A DNA stretch of 64,000 nt, taken from Bradyrhizobium sp. JYMT SZCCT0428. GTDB taxonomy: Bacteria; Pseudomonadota; Alphaproteobacteria; Rhizobiales; Xanthobacteraceae. The position numbers and the translations under genes were made by a program. The DNA lies in NCBI RefSeq assembly GCF_018131075.1, contig NZ_JAFCLS010000004.1:124001-188000 (forward strand). Reading direction: 5' to 3'. Under the pieces are notes generated by a model, which made no database searches, was not told the origin of the DNA, and was given only the letters and a program-made list of their open reading frames with translations. Each line of letters starts with the position of its first letter. Positions within the stretch are counted from its first letter, which is position 1. Below are positions 7,904 to 15,921 of the stretch, in pieces.

Positions 7904-8163
7904 GGGAGGATGGATGGGAGCTTGCGATTGCTCTCAAAATATCCTCCCAACTCAAGAAACCATTGGGACACAAGGGTTTTACAAACACCTTGGGAGGAAT
8001 GGGAGGAATGGGAGCTTATTTCTATTGTGAAACATGTGCCCGCGCGCCCGCGCACATATGTAGATATAGAAAAAGCTCCCATTCCTCCCGTAAGCTCCCA
8101 AGCGCAAACAACTCAACAAGTTACCGACTACGGCAAGCTCCCAGAAATGGGAGGATGGGAGGA
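7904..8163. repeat. iteron-like cluster of GGGAGCTT and GGGAGGA words in both orientations
   Basis: The word GGGAGCTT or its complement AAGCTCCC occurs at 7916-7923, 8010-8017, 8073-8080, 8092-8099 and 8135-8142. GGGAGGA or TCCTCCC occurs at 7904, 7942, 7992, 8001, 8083, 8149 and 8157. A perfect 17-base inverted repeat joins both words (8001-8017 and 8073-8089) around an AT-richer centre containing CATATGTAGATATAG. A further AGCTCCC-GTTT-GGGAGCT palindrome lies inside the helicase gene at 9772-9789. The stretch has no gene. A replication origin, a regulator-binding array or an RNA-level loading site are all possible. Confidence 0.6.
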
Positions 8164-10293
8164 TTAGAACTCGCGGTCACCCGCTTGTTCGACCCCTCCG
8201 TTGCCGTCATTCTCTCCGGTCATCACGCGAGGATGGCCCTGCGCGTCGACAAAATCGCCCGCATCGCGGATCAGCTTCACGTCGATCCACCACATCACGT
8301 TTGATTGTTTGGAGTGGTAGCCACGTTCCTTCATCGCCATCGACAGCCCGCGCGCGCTCCAGGCTTTCTCAACCGATGATTTGCACCATGCGTCATAGAC
8401 CGCGTACAGAACGCTCGACTGCACCCGCTCTCCCGGCGCGGCCGAGAGACACATGGCCGCGAAACGACCGAACGCGTCACTGTCGCTGCGATACTCTGCC
8501 GTGGCCTTGGCGACGTCCTCAGGCTCGATCAGGCGCTTGTCGCACCATAGGCGAAGGCCATCGAGCAGCCGGTTCAGGATGCCGCTGGCTTCGCTGCGCA
8601 GCTTGTCGGCGAGATGGATGTCGCGCTCTTCCTTCGGGATGGTGACATCGAACGGCACCAGCCGCAGTCGGCGCCAGATGCCCTCATCGGCACCGGAGAT
8701 CGTCGGCCGGTAATTGCCGGAGATCGTCAGCTTGAACTGCGGATAGAACTTGAAGAAGTCGCGGTTGAGATGGCGCGCCTGGATCGGCTCGCCGCCGGTG
8801 ACCAGCTTGACCATCGCCTCGGCGAGTTTCGAGTTTTTCTCCGGCTCCGATGTCCGCAGCATGCGCACACCTGGCAGAATGGCGAGATCCGGCGTGGCCT
8901 GTCCGGCGCTGCGCGATTTGCCGTGGTCGAGGAACGTCTCGATCGGAACCGTCTCGCCATAGTCGCCGGCAACATAGCTGACGGCATCGATCAGCACCGA
9001 TTTGCCGTTGCCGCCCTTGCCGTAGAGGAACGCGAGTATCTGTTCCGATACGTCGCCCGTCATCGATAGCCCAAGCCATTGATGCAGCCAGCGCCGCATG
9101 TCTTCCGACGGCTGTACCCGCGCCAGAAACTTGTCGTATTCCGGACAGAGCGCCGCCGGCAGGTAGTCGACCGGCGATATTTTTGTGATCAGGTCCGCCG
9201 GATTGTGCGGCAGGAAGCTCACATAGTCGCCATCACTCTTGCGTGCGACCGACAGCGTACCGTTGTTGACGTTGATCTTCATCTTGTCGGCGTCGAGCTT
9301 GTCGATACCGATCGCAAAATACGGCGCGCCGCGTTTTGACAGCGCGCCAAGCTTGTTCAGTGCCTCCGAGGCACGCCCCCACCGGGCGATCTTGTCGGAA
9401 AACAGCACGACGGTATCGTCCCGCTTGACCTCAACGACGAAATCGCAGGCGCCGCGCTCCGGATCGTCGATATCGTTGCGGCCGCTTTCCCGCACCAACT
9501 CGGCTTCATCCTGGATGGCCCGCACCGTCTTGTGCTCGGCGATTTTGACCAGGTCATCAGCGCCATCGGGGCTCCAGCGCTTTCCGTCCCATGCGAGCCA
9601 GCCCAGGGCCGGGCACCACAGCAGCTTACCCTTCCAGCGCTCGCGGAAGCGTTCGGCGTTGCCAAGGTCGGTGTGCGGATAGAACGCCAGCCGCCGGTTC
9701 AGCGCGTCTTCGTCTTCAGGTGCATCCGGAGACTCGCCCCCTGCCCCCCATGCAGCATCAGCATCCGGCGCAGCTCCCGTTTGGGAGCTTGCCGATTCGC
9801 CCCCTGCTGCGGGGGGCGCGGGGGACGGCGACGAAAAGGGAGACGCGGAAGGCGGCGCGGGGTCTGCAGCGGAAGGGGAAGAAAGAATATGGACAGCCGC
9901 GCTATTCCCGGCTTCGCCGGGGCGCGACTGACTCATGATGTGAGCGCTGAAATCGCGCGGGGTCTTTTTGCCGACCTTCAGCGCGGCCGCGATCGCGGAC
10001 TTCACGGCCTTGGCGCCGATCGCCTTGATGAGGCCGGCGCCGGCGGCCGCGTGCTCGAGCAGGGCCTTTGCAAAGGGTTCGTTGACGGCGCCGGCACCGA
10101 TGATGCTGCCGGCCTCCGTGGCAACCTCCTGCAGCACGGTGGTCCGTGCATCGCCCTCGGCGGCCTTGAGCAGCTCAATCGCCTGATCGAGTGCGGCGAG
10201 GCCTGCACGGCGCAATTCCTCGGCCGACAGCGGCTGCGGCTCGGCGAAGGCCGGCGCCTGGTCGATCAGATCGAGCACGGCTTCAATCGTCAA
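8164..10293 (-). CDS. phage DNA helicase/primase, SF3 (D5/P4-type)
   Basis: The 709-residue protein has an N-terminal helical region (1-115), a Pro/Ser/Ala-rich linker (about 130-195), a D5_N-like middle and an SF3 ATPase. The Walker A motif is GKGGNGKS at residues 425-432, followed by sensor-like LTISGNYRP and the WRRLRLVPFD signature of phage/plasmid P4-family primase-helicases. It would unwind the prophage origin. It overlaps the primase gene by four bases (10290-10293), so the two probably work as a replication unit analogous to lambda O/P. It is the last gene before the repeat block and terminator. A copy of the repeat word lies in the linker-coding DNA. Confidence 0.9.
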   Translation of the reverse strand: MTIEAVLDLIDQAPAFAEPQPLSAEELRRAGLAALDQAIELLKAAEGDARTTVLQEVATEAGSIIGAGAVNEPFAKALLEHAAAGAGLIKAIGAKAVKSAIAAALKVGKKTPRDFSAHIMSQSRPGEAGNSAAVHILSSPSAADPAPPSASPFSSPSPAPPAAGGESASSQTGAAPDADAAWGAGGESPDAPEDEDALNRRLAFYPHTDLGNAERFRERWKGKLLWCPALGWLAWDGKRWSPDGADDLVKIAEHKTVRAIQDEAELVRESGRNDIDDPERGACDFVVEVKRDDTVVLFSDKIARWGRASEALNKLGALSKRGAPYFAIGIDKLDADKMKINVNNGTLSVARKSDGDYVSFLPHNPADLITKISPVDYLPAALCPEYDKFLARVQPSEDMRRWLHQWLGLSMTGDVSEQILAFLYGKGGNGKSVLIDAVSYVAGDYGETVPIETFLDHGKSRSAGQATPDLAILPGVRMLRTSEPEKNSKLAEAMVKLVTGGEPIQARHLNRDFFKFYPQFKLTISGNYRPTISGADEGIWRRLRLVPFDVTIPKEERDIHLADKLRSEASGILNRLLDGLRLWCDKRLIEPEDVAKATAEYRSDSDAFGRFAAMCLSAAPGERVQSSVLYAVYDAWCKSSVEKAWSARGLSMAMKERGYHSKQSNVMWWIDVKLIRDAGDFVDAQGHPRVMTGENDGNGGVEQAGDREF

Positions 10294-11480
10294 AACCGAT
10301 CCTCGCGCAGCACATCGTTGAAATCCCGCCCCGCCGGTGCAAACGCAATCCGGATTGTGCGGCCCGGCCGGGAGTAACGCCGCGCCGCGCGCAGCATCGC
10401 AAAGCGCGTCAGCACCGGTTCGCTGTCGCCATCGCCGAGCAGGATCAGTTCCTCGACGCTGTCCGGAATTGAAAGGCCGGGATCATCCGGGTCGGGCTGA
10501 TCGTTGGGCACGCTGATGGCGCGGCCGTTCGGTCGCTTCAGCGTTGGGTGTGGGACAGTCTTGGCCGATCGGCCGGCCATGTTGCCGAGATCGCCGGCGG
10601 CCCAGAAGGCGGTATCGTCGAGCACGCGGCCAGCATTGTGGAATGAGGTCCACACAGCCAGCACGGTCTCGATCCCCTCGCCGACCACCAGGCGCTTAGG
10701 ATCCTTGGTCAGTGCGATCGCGATGTGCGCGCCGGCCTTGGAGCCCCGCATTTTCTTCGAGTTCAGCAGTTCGCCCGTCTCCGGGTCGTGCAGTTCGACC
10801 TTGCCCGGCGGCTTTACGTCATCAGGTGACGTAGCGACGTTCAGCCATGTGGTATGCAGCCCACCGAACTTTCCGTCGGGGCGGATAAAGGCGGCGAGCA
10901 TCGCCGGTCCCTTGTGCAACACGATCGGCGATTTGCGGCCGCGATCGTCGAGCTGCTCCCCGTGGAAGTATGGCGCAGCTGCGAGGAAGCGCAGGCCCGG
11001 GCAGGCCGCCGGCAGCACGAGGCCGCGGCCCTCGAGGTAACGAGCGGCCAGGGTCCCGTGGATCTCGCCTGCGTTCTGCCAGGCTTTCCAGAGCCGCTTG
11101 CGTTCGGCCTCGCGGAAATCGTCGGATTTCTTTTCCCGCTCGAGTCGCTTTTTCTCACGGGCCTCGTACAGCTTTTTGGAGGCGGCAGCGTCGATCTCAC
11201 GCTGGCCGCCGAGACGCTCGATCGCGGCCTTGAAGTCGCAGCCCTCGACCTTCATCACCAGGTGGATGACGTCGCCGCCGTCGGGACACACCGCGCAGAC
11301 CCAGCTGTCGCCGTCCTCGAGGATCTCGAAGCGCTGCGAGGTCGCACGGCCGCCGCAGACCGGGCAGGGCCCGACCAGGCGCTTGCCCATCCGCCGCAGC
11401 TTGACATATCCGCCCGCGATATCAGCGAGCGGATTGCGGGCCTTGATGTCGTCGAGGTCGTGGGTTGTAAGCCGGCTCAT
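10290..11480 (-). CDS. phage DNA primase, CHC2 zinc finger plus Toprim
   Basis: The 396-residue protein starts with a CHC2-type zinc ribbon: GPCPVCGG near 37-44 and WVCAVCPDGGDVIHLVM near 75-91. A charged helical segment follows, then a Toprim-like module with LVVGEGIETVLAVW (the acidic glutamate motif) and the late AGRDFNDVL segment typical of DnaG-like phage primases. It should lay RNA primers for replication. Both neighbours overlap by ATGA, so it is inside a coupled operon with the helicase downstream. Separate primase and helicase genes side by side are common in alphaproteobacterial temperate phages. Confidence 0.87.
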   Translation of the reverse strand: MSRLTTHDLDDIKARNPLADIAGGYVKLRRMGKRLVGPCPVCGGRATSQRFEILEDGDSWVCAVCPDGGDVIHLVMKVEGCDFKAAIERLGGQREIDAAASKKLYEAREKKRLEREKKSDDFREAERKRLWKAWQNAGEIHGTLAARYLEGRGLVLPAACPGLRFLAAAPYFHGEQLDDRGRKSPIVLHKGPAMLAAFIRPDGKFGGLHTTWLNVATSPDDVKPPGKVELHDPETGELLNSKKMRGSKAGAHIAIALTKDPKRLVVGEGIETVLAVWTSFHNAGRVLDDTAFWAAGDLGNMAGRSAKTVPHPTLKRPNGRAISVPNDQPDPDDPGLSIPDSVEELILLGDGDSEPVLTRFAMLRAARRYSRPGRTIRIAFAPAGRDFNDVLREDRF

Positions 11481-11782
11481 TCGGCAGCGACCTCGTCAGC
11501 GTCGACTGTGACATCGCCAGAGGCCTGCGCATGCTCCGCTGCATTCGGCGCCGGCACCGCCATCCGCTCCTGCAGCCGATCCATCACCATCTTGTCGCTC
11601 ATGATGGCATCGATCAGACCTACTATGCCGGCGAAGTCGTCGCGCAGGCGCACCTGGTCAGGCAGCGGTTCTGTGCGCCAGCCGAGCTTGACGGCCCCGT
11701 CCTGGCTGATTTCGATGCGCTGGGCCTCGAGGTAAGCTGCGGTCTGCATCCTGAATAGCGTGGTTTTGCCGGGAGGAATCAT
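11477..11782 (-). CDS. phage protein of unknown function
   Basis: This 101-residue acidic protein begins MIPPGKTTLFRMQTAAYLEAQ and has a segment RLRDDFAGIVGLIDAIMSDKMVMDRLQERM, predicted helical. The last 25 residues are Ala-, Asp- and Glu-rich and probably disordered. It overlaps the primase start by four bases and the DUF4031 stop by four bases. I do not recognise a family. Its position suggests a replication accessory role, but nothing in the sequence shows one. Confidence 0.65.
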   Translation of the reverse strand: MIPPGKTTLFRMQTAAYLEAQRIEISQDGAVKLGWRTEPLPDQVRLRDDFAGIVGLIDAIMSDKMVMDRLQERMAVPAPNAAEHAQASGDVTVDADEVAAE

Positions 11783-12120
11783 GCCGATGCCCTCAATGCG
11801 CGCGCGGCTTCGACCTGTGCCAGCTTCGCCGTGCCATACTTGACGCGCTCCGGATCGCCGCTCGCGACGTCCCGCTTCGCCAAAAACTCGACGGGCCCGA
11901 ACTTGTCAGTGAGCACGGCACCGTACTTGCGTGCGAGATCCTTCTTGCCGAGCGAGATATCGAAGTGGACCCAGGAGGCTTTGGGCGGCTGCTGCAGCCA
12001 TTTCGCCTGCACGCCGATGCGCCGGGCCATGCCGAGCAGCTCGTCGAGGGTATCGGCCCACATGTGGCACATCGTCATGTGACGGAACTTGTGCTGAACG
12101 TCGTCGACATAAACGGTCAT
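11779..12120 (-). CDS. DUF4031 family protein
   Basis: The 113-residue protein begins MTVYVDDVQHKFRHMTMCHMWADTLDELLGMARRIGV. This is the recognisable DUF4031 pattern: an acidic V-D-D, then M-C-H-M-x-A-D-T, then an A-x-x-I-G segment. The HFDISLGKK stretch with basic residues follows at about 72-80. The family is common in phages and actinobacterial and alphaproteobacterial genomes and has no settled biochemical role, although the conserved Asp/His pattern suggests a metal site. It is coupled on both sides by ATGA overlaps. Confidence 0.75.
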   Translation of the reverse strand: MTVYVDDVQHKFRHMTMCHMWADTLDELLGMARRIGVQAKWLQQPPKASWVHFDISLGKKDLARKYGAVLTDKFGPVEFLAKRDVASGDPERVKYGTAKLAQVEAARALRASA

Positions 12121-12383
12121 GCTGCACCATCCGGCCGCAGGCCTGCGGCATTGAGCCAGTCATTGATCTTGGTCGCAGCCAAGCGCCGCGCTTCGGTCAT
12201 GTCGCTTGCCGGCCGCCAGCTGGTGGCGCTGGACTCCGGAAGCGTGAGGCGGAAACACGCCCGGCGGCCACTTTCGCCGCTCGGCATGATCTCCCCGACC
12301 TGGACGCGGCCGAGCATGATCGTCTCACGGCCGAGCGCGGCCGGCTGAAACGCCACCACGCCGTCATGCAATTCCCCGCCCAT
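12117..12383 (-). CDS. phage protein of unknown function
   Basis: This 88-residue protein begins MGGELHDGVVAFQPAALGRETIMLGRVQVGEIMPSG, a beta-rich pattern, and ends in a helix (MTEARRLAATKINDWLNAAGL). Small phage proteins with this beta-then-helix layout that report on gene-product copy or solvent-exposed scaffolds are common, but I do not recognise this one. It overlaps the DUF4031 start by four bases and begins 26 bases after the ParB-like stop. Coupling and coding-like composition support a real gene. Confidence 0.6.
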   Translation of the reverse strand: MGGELHDGVVAFQPAALGRETIMLGRVQVGEIMPSGESGRRACFRLTLPESSATSWRPASDMTEARRLAATKINDWLNAAGLRPDGAA

Positions 12384-12409
12384 GTGATGCGTCCCGGTTG
12401 GAGATGTTG

Positions 12410-14284
12410 TCAGCGCTTTTTCACCGACGTCTTCTTCGCCGTTGCCTTGGTCGCCGCAGCGCGCTTCATCTGCAGATCGTTTTTCTTGGTCTCGCGCTCT
12501 GCCTTGGCCGCCCTCACCTTGTCGGCGGTGCTGGCGGGCTTTTCCGGCGCTGGCGCTGCAGGGACCGCCATCGGCGCCGGGCGCTTGTAGCCCTCGCTGC
12601 CGGGCCCCTTGTAGTGCACGCTGCGCAGCTCCTTCGGCAGCCAGCCGGTCTTGCCCAAATTGGCGATGGCGAACTTTGCGATGTCGGCCTTGGGCTTAGT
12701 CGATACCTTGCGGGCTTCGTCCTGGTTGATGGCCTCAACGATCGCTTTGAGAACAAATCCCTTCGGCGCCGATGCGAAGTAGTCCTCAGCGTCGAATCGT
12801 TTTGCGATCGCCTGATTGAACACGCCGGCGTTGAGCGTCTGGCGGATGGTGGGCAGCTTGGTCCGAACGGCGTCCGGCATATGGAACGGCCGATCGGGAT
12901 CGATCATCGAGCAGATGATCTTCGCCAGCGCCTCGAACATCGGCGAGTTCACGAGCTGCGGCTCGGTGGCGATCGCGTCGCGCGTGGCGCCGATGAGCTG
13001 GGACGACAACCGCTGCTGCAGGGCGTTCGAGAGCACCTTGGATTCGGGCGCCGGCTTGCCTTCGGACGCAGCGGTTTTAGCCGCGGCTTTCTTCTGCTCT
13101 TTGCGCTCTTCCTTGACGACGGCGGCGGCGGCCTCCTTCTGTTTGGGCTTGACATGCCCGAACTCGATCTCCAGGAACCCATCGCCGTCGATTTTGACGA
13201 AGCATCCAGCACTGGCCATCATCTTCGGCGTGTAGCTGCGAAGCTCGATCGCGCGCTCGAGGCCCTGGTACGCCAGATATGCCTTTTGCTGGACACCGGT
13301 CAGCTCGGCGAAGCTGTCGCAGCCATAATACCCGGCGGCGACGTCGCTCTCCGGATTGAAGATCGCATTGAGATCGGCCAGCGCCTTTACTTCTTCCGGG
13401 GTCGGCGCGACCTCAACCTTCAGACGCGTGTAGTCATAGCGGGTGTTGCGGACGCTGTCGGCGGTAACCGCAAAGCTCCAGCCGGACTCGACCAGCTTGG
13501 CGCATTCGGCCTTCAAACGCTCGGCCGCCATCGCCTTGACCAGCTTGGGGTCGCTGACCTGGTGGTCGGTGCCGAACAGGTCGCGCGTGACCTTGCCACC
13601 GCGCGCGACATAGGCATCGATGCCGACGAACTCGACCAGCGGGCCGCTGTCATCGTCGCCGATCTTCAGGGACTGCTTGACGTCGTAATCCTCAATGCCG
13701 GCAATCCCACCGCTTCGCTCGGCGAACACGGCCAGGATATCCTCTTGCGCCTTGTGGTCCGGCGCCAGCGTGAACGCCTTGGCGACGTCGGTCTTGATCT
13801 CGCCCTTGCGCCAGAGGTCGCGGATAGTCGGCGAAAGATGGCCCAGCGCCAATGCTTGCTCGACCTCACGATCGCTCATCCCGTACTGTTTGGCGATTTC
13901 CTCGACGCTCTTGTCCTGGCGATCACGCAAACGAACGAAGGCCTCGTACTGGTCGACCGGGTGCAGCTGCTTGGCGGTGACGGCCGTCGCCAGCGAGAAT
14001 TCGAACGCCTTGGCTTCGTCGACATCATGCAGCGTGCAGTTGATGGGTCGCTCCGAGGATTCCGTATAGAGCATGTGGAACGCAGCCAGGCGCCGGTTGC
14101 CGTTGGCGACCGAATAGAACCCCTCCCCCGCGTCCTTTACGATCAGGTTTTCGATTTGCCCGTGCACGTGCAGATTGGCGGCGAGTTCGGCGATGCCGTC
14201 CTGCCGGCCGGCGACGCGAGCGTTGATGCCGGCGCCGTCGTCCTGGCCGAACTTCAGTCGATTAAGCGGGACCTGCAGATCCAT
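12410..14284 (-). CDS. phage ParB-like nuclease-domain protein
   Basis: The 624-residue protein has an N-terminal ParB/RepB/Spo0J domain. It contains ARVAGRQDGIAELAANLHVHGQIENLIV (box I-like) and SVANGNRRLAAFHML, the conserved G-x-R-R motif, near residues 58-75. A helix-turn-helix follows, KSVEEIAKQYGMSDREVEQAL, near 120-145. The middle is unassigned and the C-terminal 90 residues are Lys/Ala-rich. No ParA is encoded next to it, so segregation is unlikely and a regulatory or nuclease role is more plausible. An upstream TTG and ATG (14290) are possible starts. AAGGGAG six bases before 14284 favours that ATG. Confidence 0.8.
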   Translation of the reverse strand: MDLQVPLNRLKFGQDDGAGINARVAGRQDGIAELAANLHVHGQIENLIVKDAGEGFYSVANGNRRLAAFHMLYTESSERPINCTLHDVDEAKAFEFSLATAVTAKQLHPVDQYEAFVRLRDRQDKSVEEIAKQYGMSDREVEQALALGHLSPTIRDLWRKGEIKTDVAKAFTLAPDHKAQEDILAVFAERSGGIAGIEDYDVKQSLKIGDDDSGPLVEFVGIDAYVARGGKVTRDLFGTDHQVSDPKLVKAMAAERLKAECAKLVESGWSFAVTADSVRNTRYDYTRLKVEVAPTPEEVKALADLNAIFNPESDVAAGYYGCDSFAELTGVQQKAYLAYQGLERAIELRSYTPKMMASAGCFVKIDGDGFLEIEFGHVKPKQKEAAAAVVKEERKEQKKAAAKTAASEGKPAPESKVLSNALQQRLSSQLIGATRDAIATEPQLVNSPMFEALAKIICSMIDPDRPFHMPDAVRTKLPTIRQTLNAGVFNQAIAKRFDAEDYFASAPKGFVLKAIVEAINQDEARKVSTKPKADIAKFAIANLGKTGWLPKELRSVHYKGPGSEGYKRPAPMAVPAAPAPEKPASTADKVRAAKAERETKKNDLQMKRAAATKATAKKTSVKKR

Positions 14285-14633
14285 GGTCATCTCCCTTGGT
14301 TGTGTGTTCAATGAGGAAAGCCGCCGCCCGGCCGAGCGGCGATGCCGGCGAGCCGTCCGGGTTGCGCTTCATGGCATGGGCAATATCGACCGGCGGGCAG
14401 CCGTACTGCAGCAGCATCGACATCAGGATGGCGCCGTCGCTGGCCAGTACGTCGGCCTGCGTGTTGACCTTCTGGGCGTTGAGGAAGATCTCCACGATCG
14501 GCCCGACCAGGCCGCGTTCGCCACACACCAACTCACGGCCGAGGCCGACCTTGTAGCGCTGGCCTTCGTGCTCGATCGCCACGGTTTCGTGGGCGCGGCG
14601 GCTAGCGAGGCGATGACGTGCTGCGGGCTGCAT
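14262..14633 (-). CDS. TSCPD-like (ribonucleotide reductase C-terminal-type) small protein
   Basis: This 123-residue protein has the pattern ASRRAHETVAIEHEGQRYKVGLG, then VGPIVEIFLNAQKVNTQADVLASDGAILMSMLLQYGCPPVDIAHAM, then GSPASPLGRAAAFLI. That order (beta strands, E-I-F-L-N, a helix with D-x-A, Q-x-G-x-P, then S-P-L-G) is what is seen in stand-alone TSCPD-like proteins related to the C-terminal domain of B12-dependent ribonucleotide reductase. The start at 14633 shares a base with the preceding stop (TGATG). It overlaps the ParB-like start by 23 bases. Any link to nucleotide metabolism is inference, as no catalytic RNR subunit is visible. Confidence 0.6.
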   Translation of the reverse strand: MQPAARHRLASRRAHETVAIEHEGQRYKVGLGRELVCGERGLVGPIVEIFLNAQKVNTQADVLASDGAILMSMLLQYGCPPVDIAHAMKRNPDGSPASPLGRAAAFLIEHTTKGDDHGSAGPA

Positions 14634-14722
14634 CAGAACACCCACCACGCAACACCGGCGCCGATCGGCGCGAACAGCTTGATGGCAACGATCGCCGCCG
14701 CGATGCCAAGCAACCAGTTCAT
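14633..14722 (-). CDS. 29-residue single-pass membrane peptide
   Basis: A tiny gene encodes MNWLLGIAAAIVAIKLFAPI followed by GAGVAWWVF. It is almost entirely hydrophobic and would form one transmembrane helix. GGAGGGCAA immediately upstream is a strong Shine-Dalgarno. The start overlaps the previous stop (ATGA) and the stop overlaps the next start (TGATG), so it is locked into the operon's coupling chain. The function is unknown. Small hydrophobic phage peptides include holin-like, exclusion and membrane-regulator proteins. Confidence 0.6.
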   Translation of the reverse strand: MNWLLGIAAAIVAIKLFAPIGAGVAWWVF

Positions 14723-15060
14723 TTGCCCTCCAGCCGCTTAGTGTCGGATAGCTGTTGCTGGCCTAGGCCGACTTGCGGCATCCTAGGACCGTCGCGACCT
14801 GAAAGAGACGTTAGCTCCGGGAGGATGCCCAATTGGCACATGTCGAAAAGATCAAGGTCGACGAGGCTGAATTGAAAATTCTCATCCAACACCGGCTCGG
14901 AATGGCTGCATATCTCACCGTGCACCGGCATGCAGAGCTGGGGTTCACCGTCACCGTTCTTGCCTCCCCATCGAATGCTCTTCGTCTCCAACAAGCCGTC
15001 GATGTGATCGTAGGGGTATTGCGAGGAACGCATGAGCTCGTCGACTGATCGGGACATCAT
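14719..15060 (-). CDS. phage protein of unknown function ending in the repeated QL-R-x-EGK tail
   Basis: This 113-residue acidic protein begins MMSRSVDELMRSSQYPYDHI and contains ENFQFSLVDLDLFDMCQLGILPEL. No family is recognised. The two Met codons at 15060 follow GGAGGGCAA, a strong ribosome site that is itself part of the upstream gene's last codons. Its own last codons (QQQLSDTKRLEGK) carry the ribosome site for the next gene. This C-terminus is shared in pattern with three or four other genes in the same operon, described in the findings. Confidence 0.6.
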   Translation of the reverse strand: MMSRSVDELMRSSQYPYDHIDGLLETKSIRWGGKNGDGEPQLCMPVHGEICSHSEPVLDENFQFSLVDLDLFDMCQLGILPELTSLSGRDGPRMPQVGLGQQQLSDTKRLEGK

Positions 15061-15437
15061 TTGCCCTCCGGCCGCTGAGACTTGATTAGCTGCCGGGACC
15101 GGATCGTCAGGGCGGCGTTGCAGAGCGCCAGCGCGCTAGTCGCGCCGCTCGACACGCACGCGTGCCAGTTCTTTCCGTCATGGTCCGGCGGATACCAGCG
15201 GACGCCTACAGCCGGCCAGCAGCCCACCGTGTCCCAGCTCAAATTCATCTCGATAAACTGCAGCCCTTGCGGAAACAGCGTCATCGCCGCGTCCATCGAG
15301 GCGGTATATGCCGCCGGCAAATGCGTGTCCGGCTGATCAGCGGCGGCGTGTATCATCCAATCGAGAATGCGATCGGCGCGACCGATCGTTTTGCAGCGAT
15401 CGGCGAGCTCCTGCAGGTGCAACGCCAATCCGATCAT
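15057..15437 (-). CDS. phage ABA-sandwich domain protein (DUF2591-like)
   Basis: This 126-residue protein has ADRILDWMIHAAADQPDTHLPAAYTASMDAAMTLFPQG near residues 20-58. It also has a late NWHACVSSGATSALALCNAALTIRSR. This helix, Y-T-A-S-x-D-A-A-x-x-L, then A-L-A-L-C-x-A-A-L pattern is that of the phage ABA-sandwich proteins found in many temperate phages. The family function is not established. The frame is open to 15620, but the ATG at 15437 overlaps the upstream stop (ATGA) and follows CGGAGGGCGGCCA. The C-terminus RQLIKSQRPEGK holds the ribosome site of the next gene. Confidence 0.75.
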   Translation of the reverse strand: MIGLALHLQELADRCKTIGRADRILDWMIHAAADQPDTHLPAAYTASMDAAMTLFPQGLQFIEMNLSWDTVGCWPAVGVRWYPPDHDGKNWHACVSSGATSALALCNAALTIRSRQLIKSQRPEGK

Positions 15438-15697
15438 TGGCCGCCCTCCGGCCGCTGCAACGTGTTTAGCTGCTCGATCGGCATCAGCTTGCCGACGATG
15501 ACGTGGTAGCCGAGGCCCATGCATTCGCCGCAGTGCGCGAAATATTGCTTCCGCACGCGATCCGGAGAGCCAGCTTTTGCTGCTCGGTTGGTCTTTCCCG
15601 TGCCGGCGCAGGCCGAGCACTGCTCGCGGCTCTCCGACCGCCCATAGGTCTTGTGCGACACGGTTTCCGCCGGTGATTGTCGGTTTTCGTCGGTCAT
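15434..15697 (-). CDS. small zinc-ribbon phage protein (two CxxC pairs)
   Basis: The 87-residue protein has ESREQCSACAGTGKTNRAAKAG followed by YFAHCGECMGLGYHV. These are two CxxCxGxG-like knuckles resembling half of a DnaJ zinc-binding region. It probably binds one zinc ion and folds as a small ribbon. The frame continues upstream to 16105, but the ATG at 15697 overlaps the upstream stop as ATGA, matching the rest of the operon. The last residues IEQLNTLQRPEGGQ belong to the shared tail family and encode CGGAGGGC for the next start. Confidence 0.65.
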   Translation of the reverse strand: MTDENRQSPAETVSHKTYGRSESREQCSACAGTGKTNRAAKAGSPDRVRKQYFAHCGECMGLGYHVIVGKLMPIEQLNTLQRPEGGQ

Positions 15698-15921
15698 CGG
15701 CGTGCCCATTTCAGATGGTTGCGCCCGTACACGATCCAGAGCGCAACGTTGAGCGGGATCAGTCCCCATGTGCCGGTCACGACGATCCAGATCAGCCACA
15801 AGAGCTGATTTCCAAGGCCGACCAGCCAAGCGTTGCGATGCAGATTGCCCGCCAGCAGCGTCATCCAAATCGTGATGGCCGACAGCAGCCAGGGCAGATA
15901 GATGCGGATTGCCTCGGTCAT
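15694..15921 (-). CDS. small three-helix membrane protein (PnuC-like flavour)
   Basis: The 75-residue protein has hydrophobic segments IRIYLPWLLSAITIWMTLLAG, WLVGLGNQLLWLIWIVVTG and WGLIPLNVALWIVYGRNHLKW. The N-Q-x-x-W and Y-x-R-N-H patterns resemble the helices of small nicotinamide-riboside-transporter-like (PnuC-type) phage proteins, but it is shorter than a full transporter, so the resemblance may be only partial. The start at 15921 follows GGAGGGCGAGCG and overlaps the upstream stop. The role is unknown. It could be membrane anchoring, exclusion or metabolite transport as an oligomer. Confidence 0.6.
   Translation of the reverse strand: MTEAIRIYLPWLLSAITIWMTLLAGNLHRNAWLVGLGNQLLWLIWIVVTGTWGLIPLNVALWIVYGRNHLKWARR

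Noticed and set aside
7904..8163. CRISPR array
   Set aside because: Repeat words are 7-8 bases, irregularly spaced and in both orientations; there are no uniform spacers.
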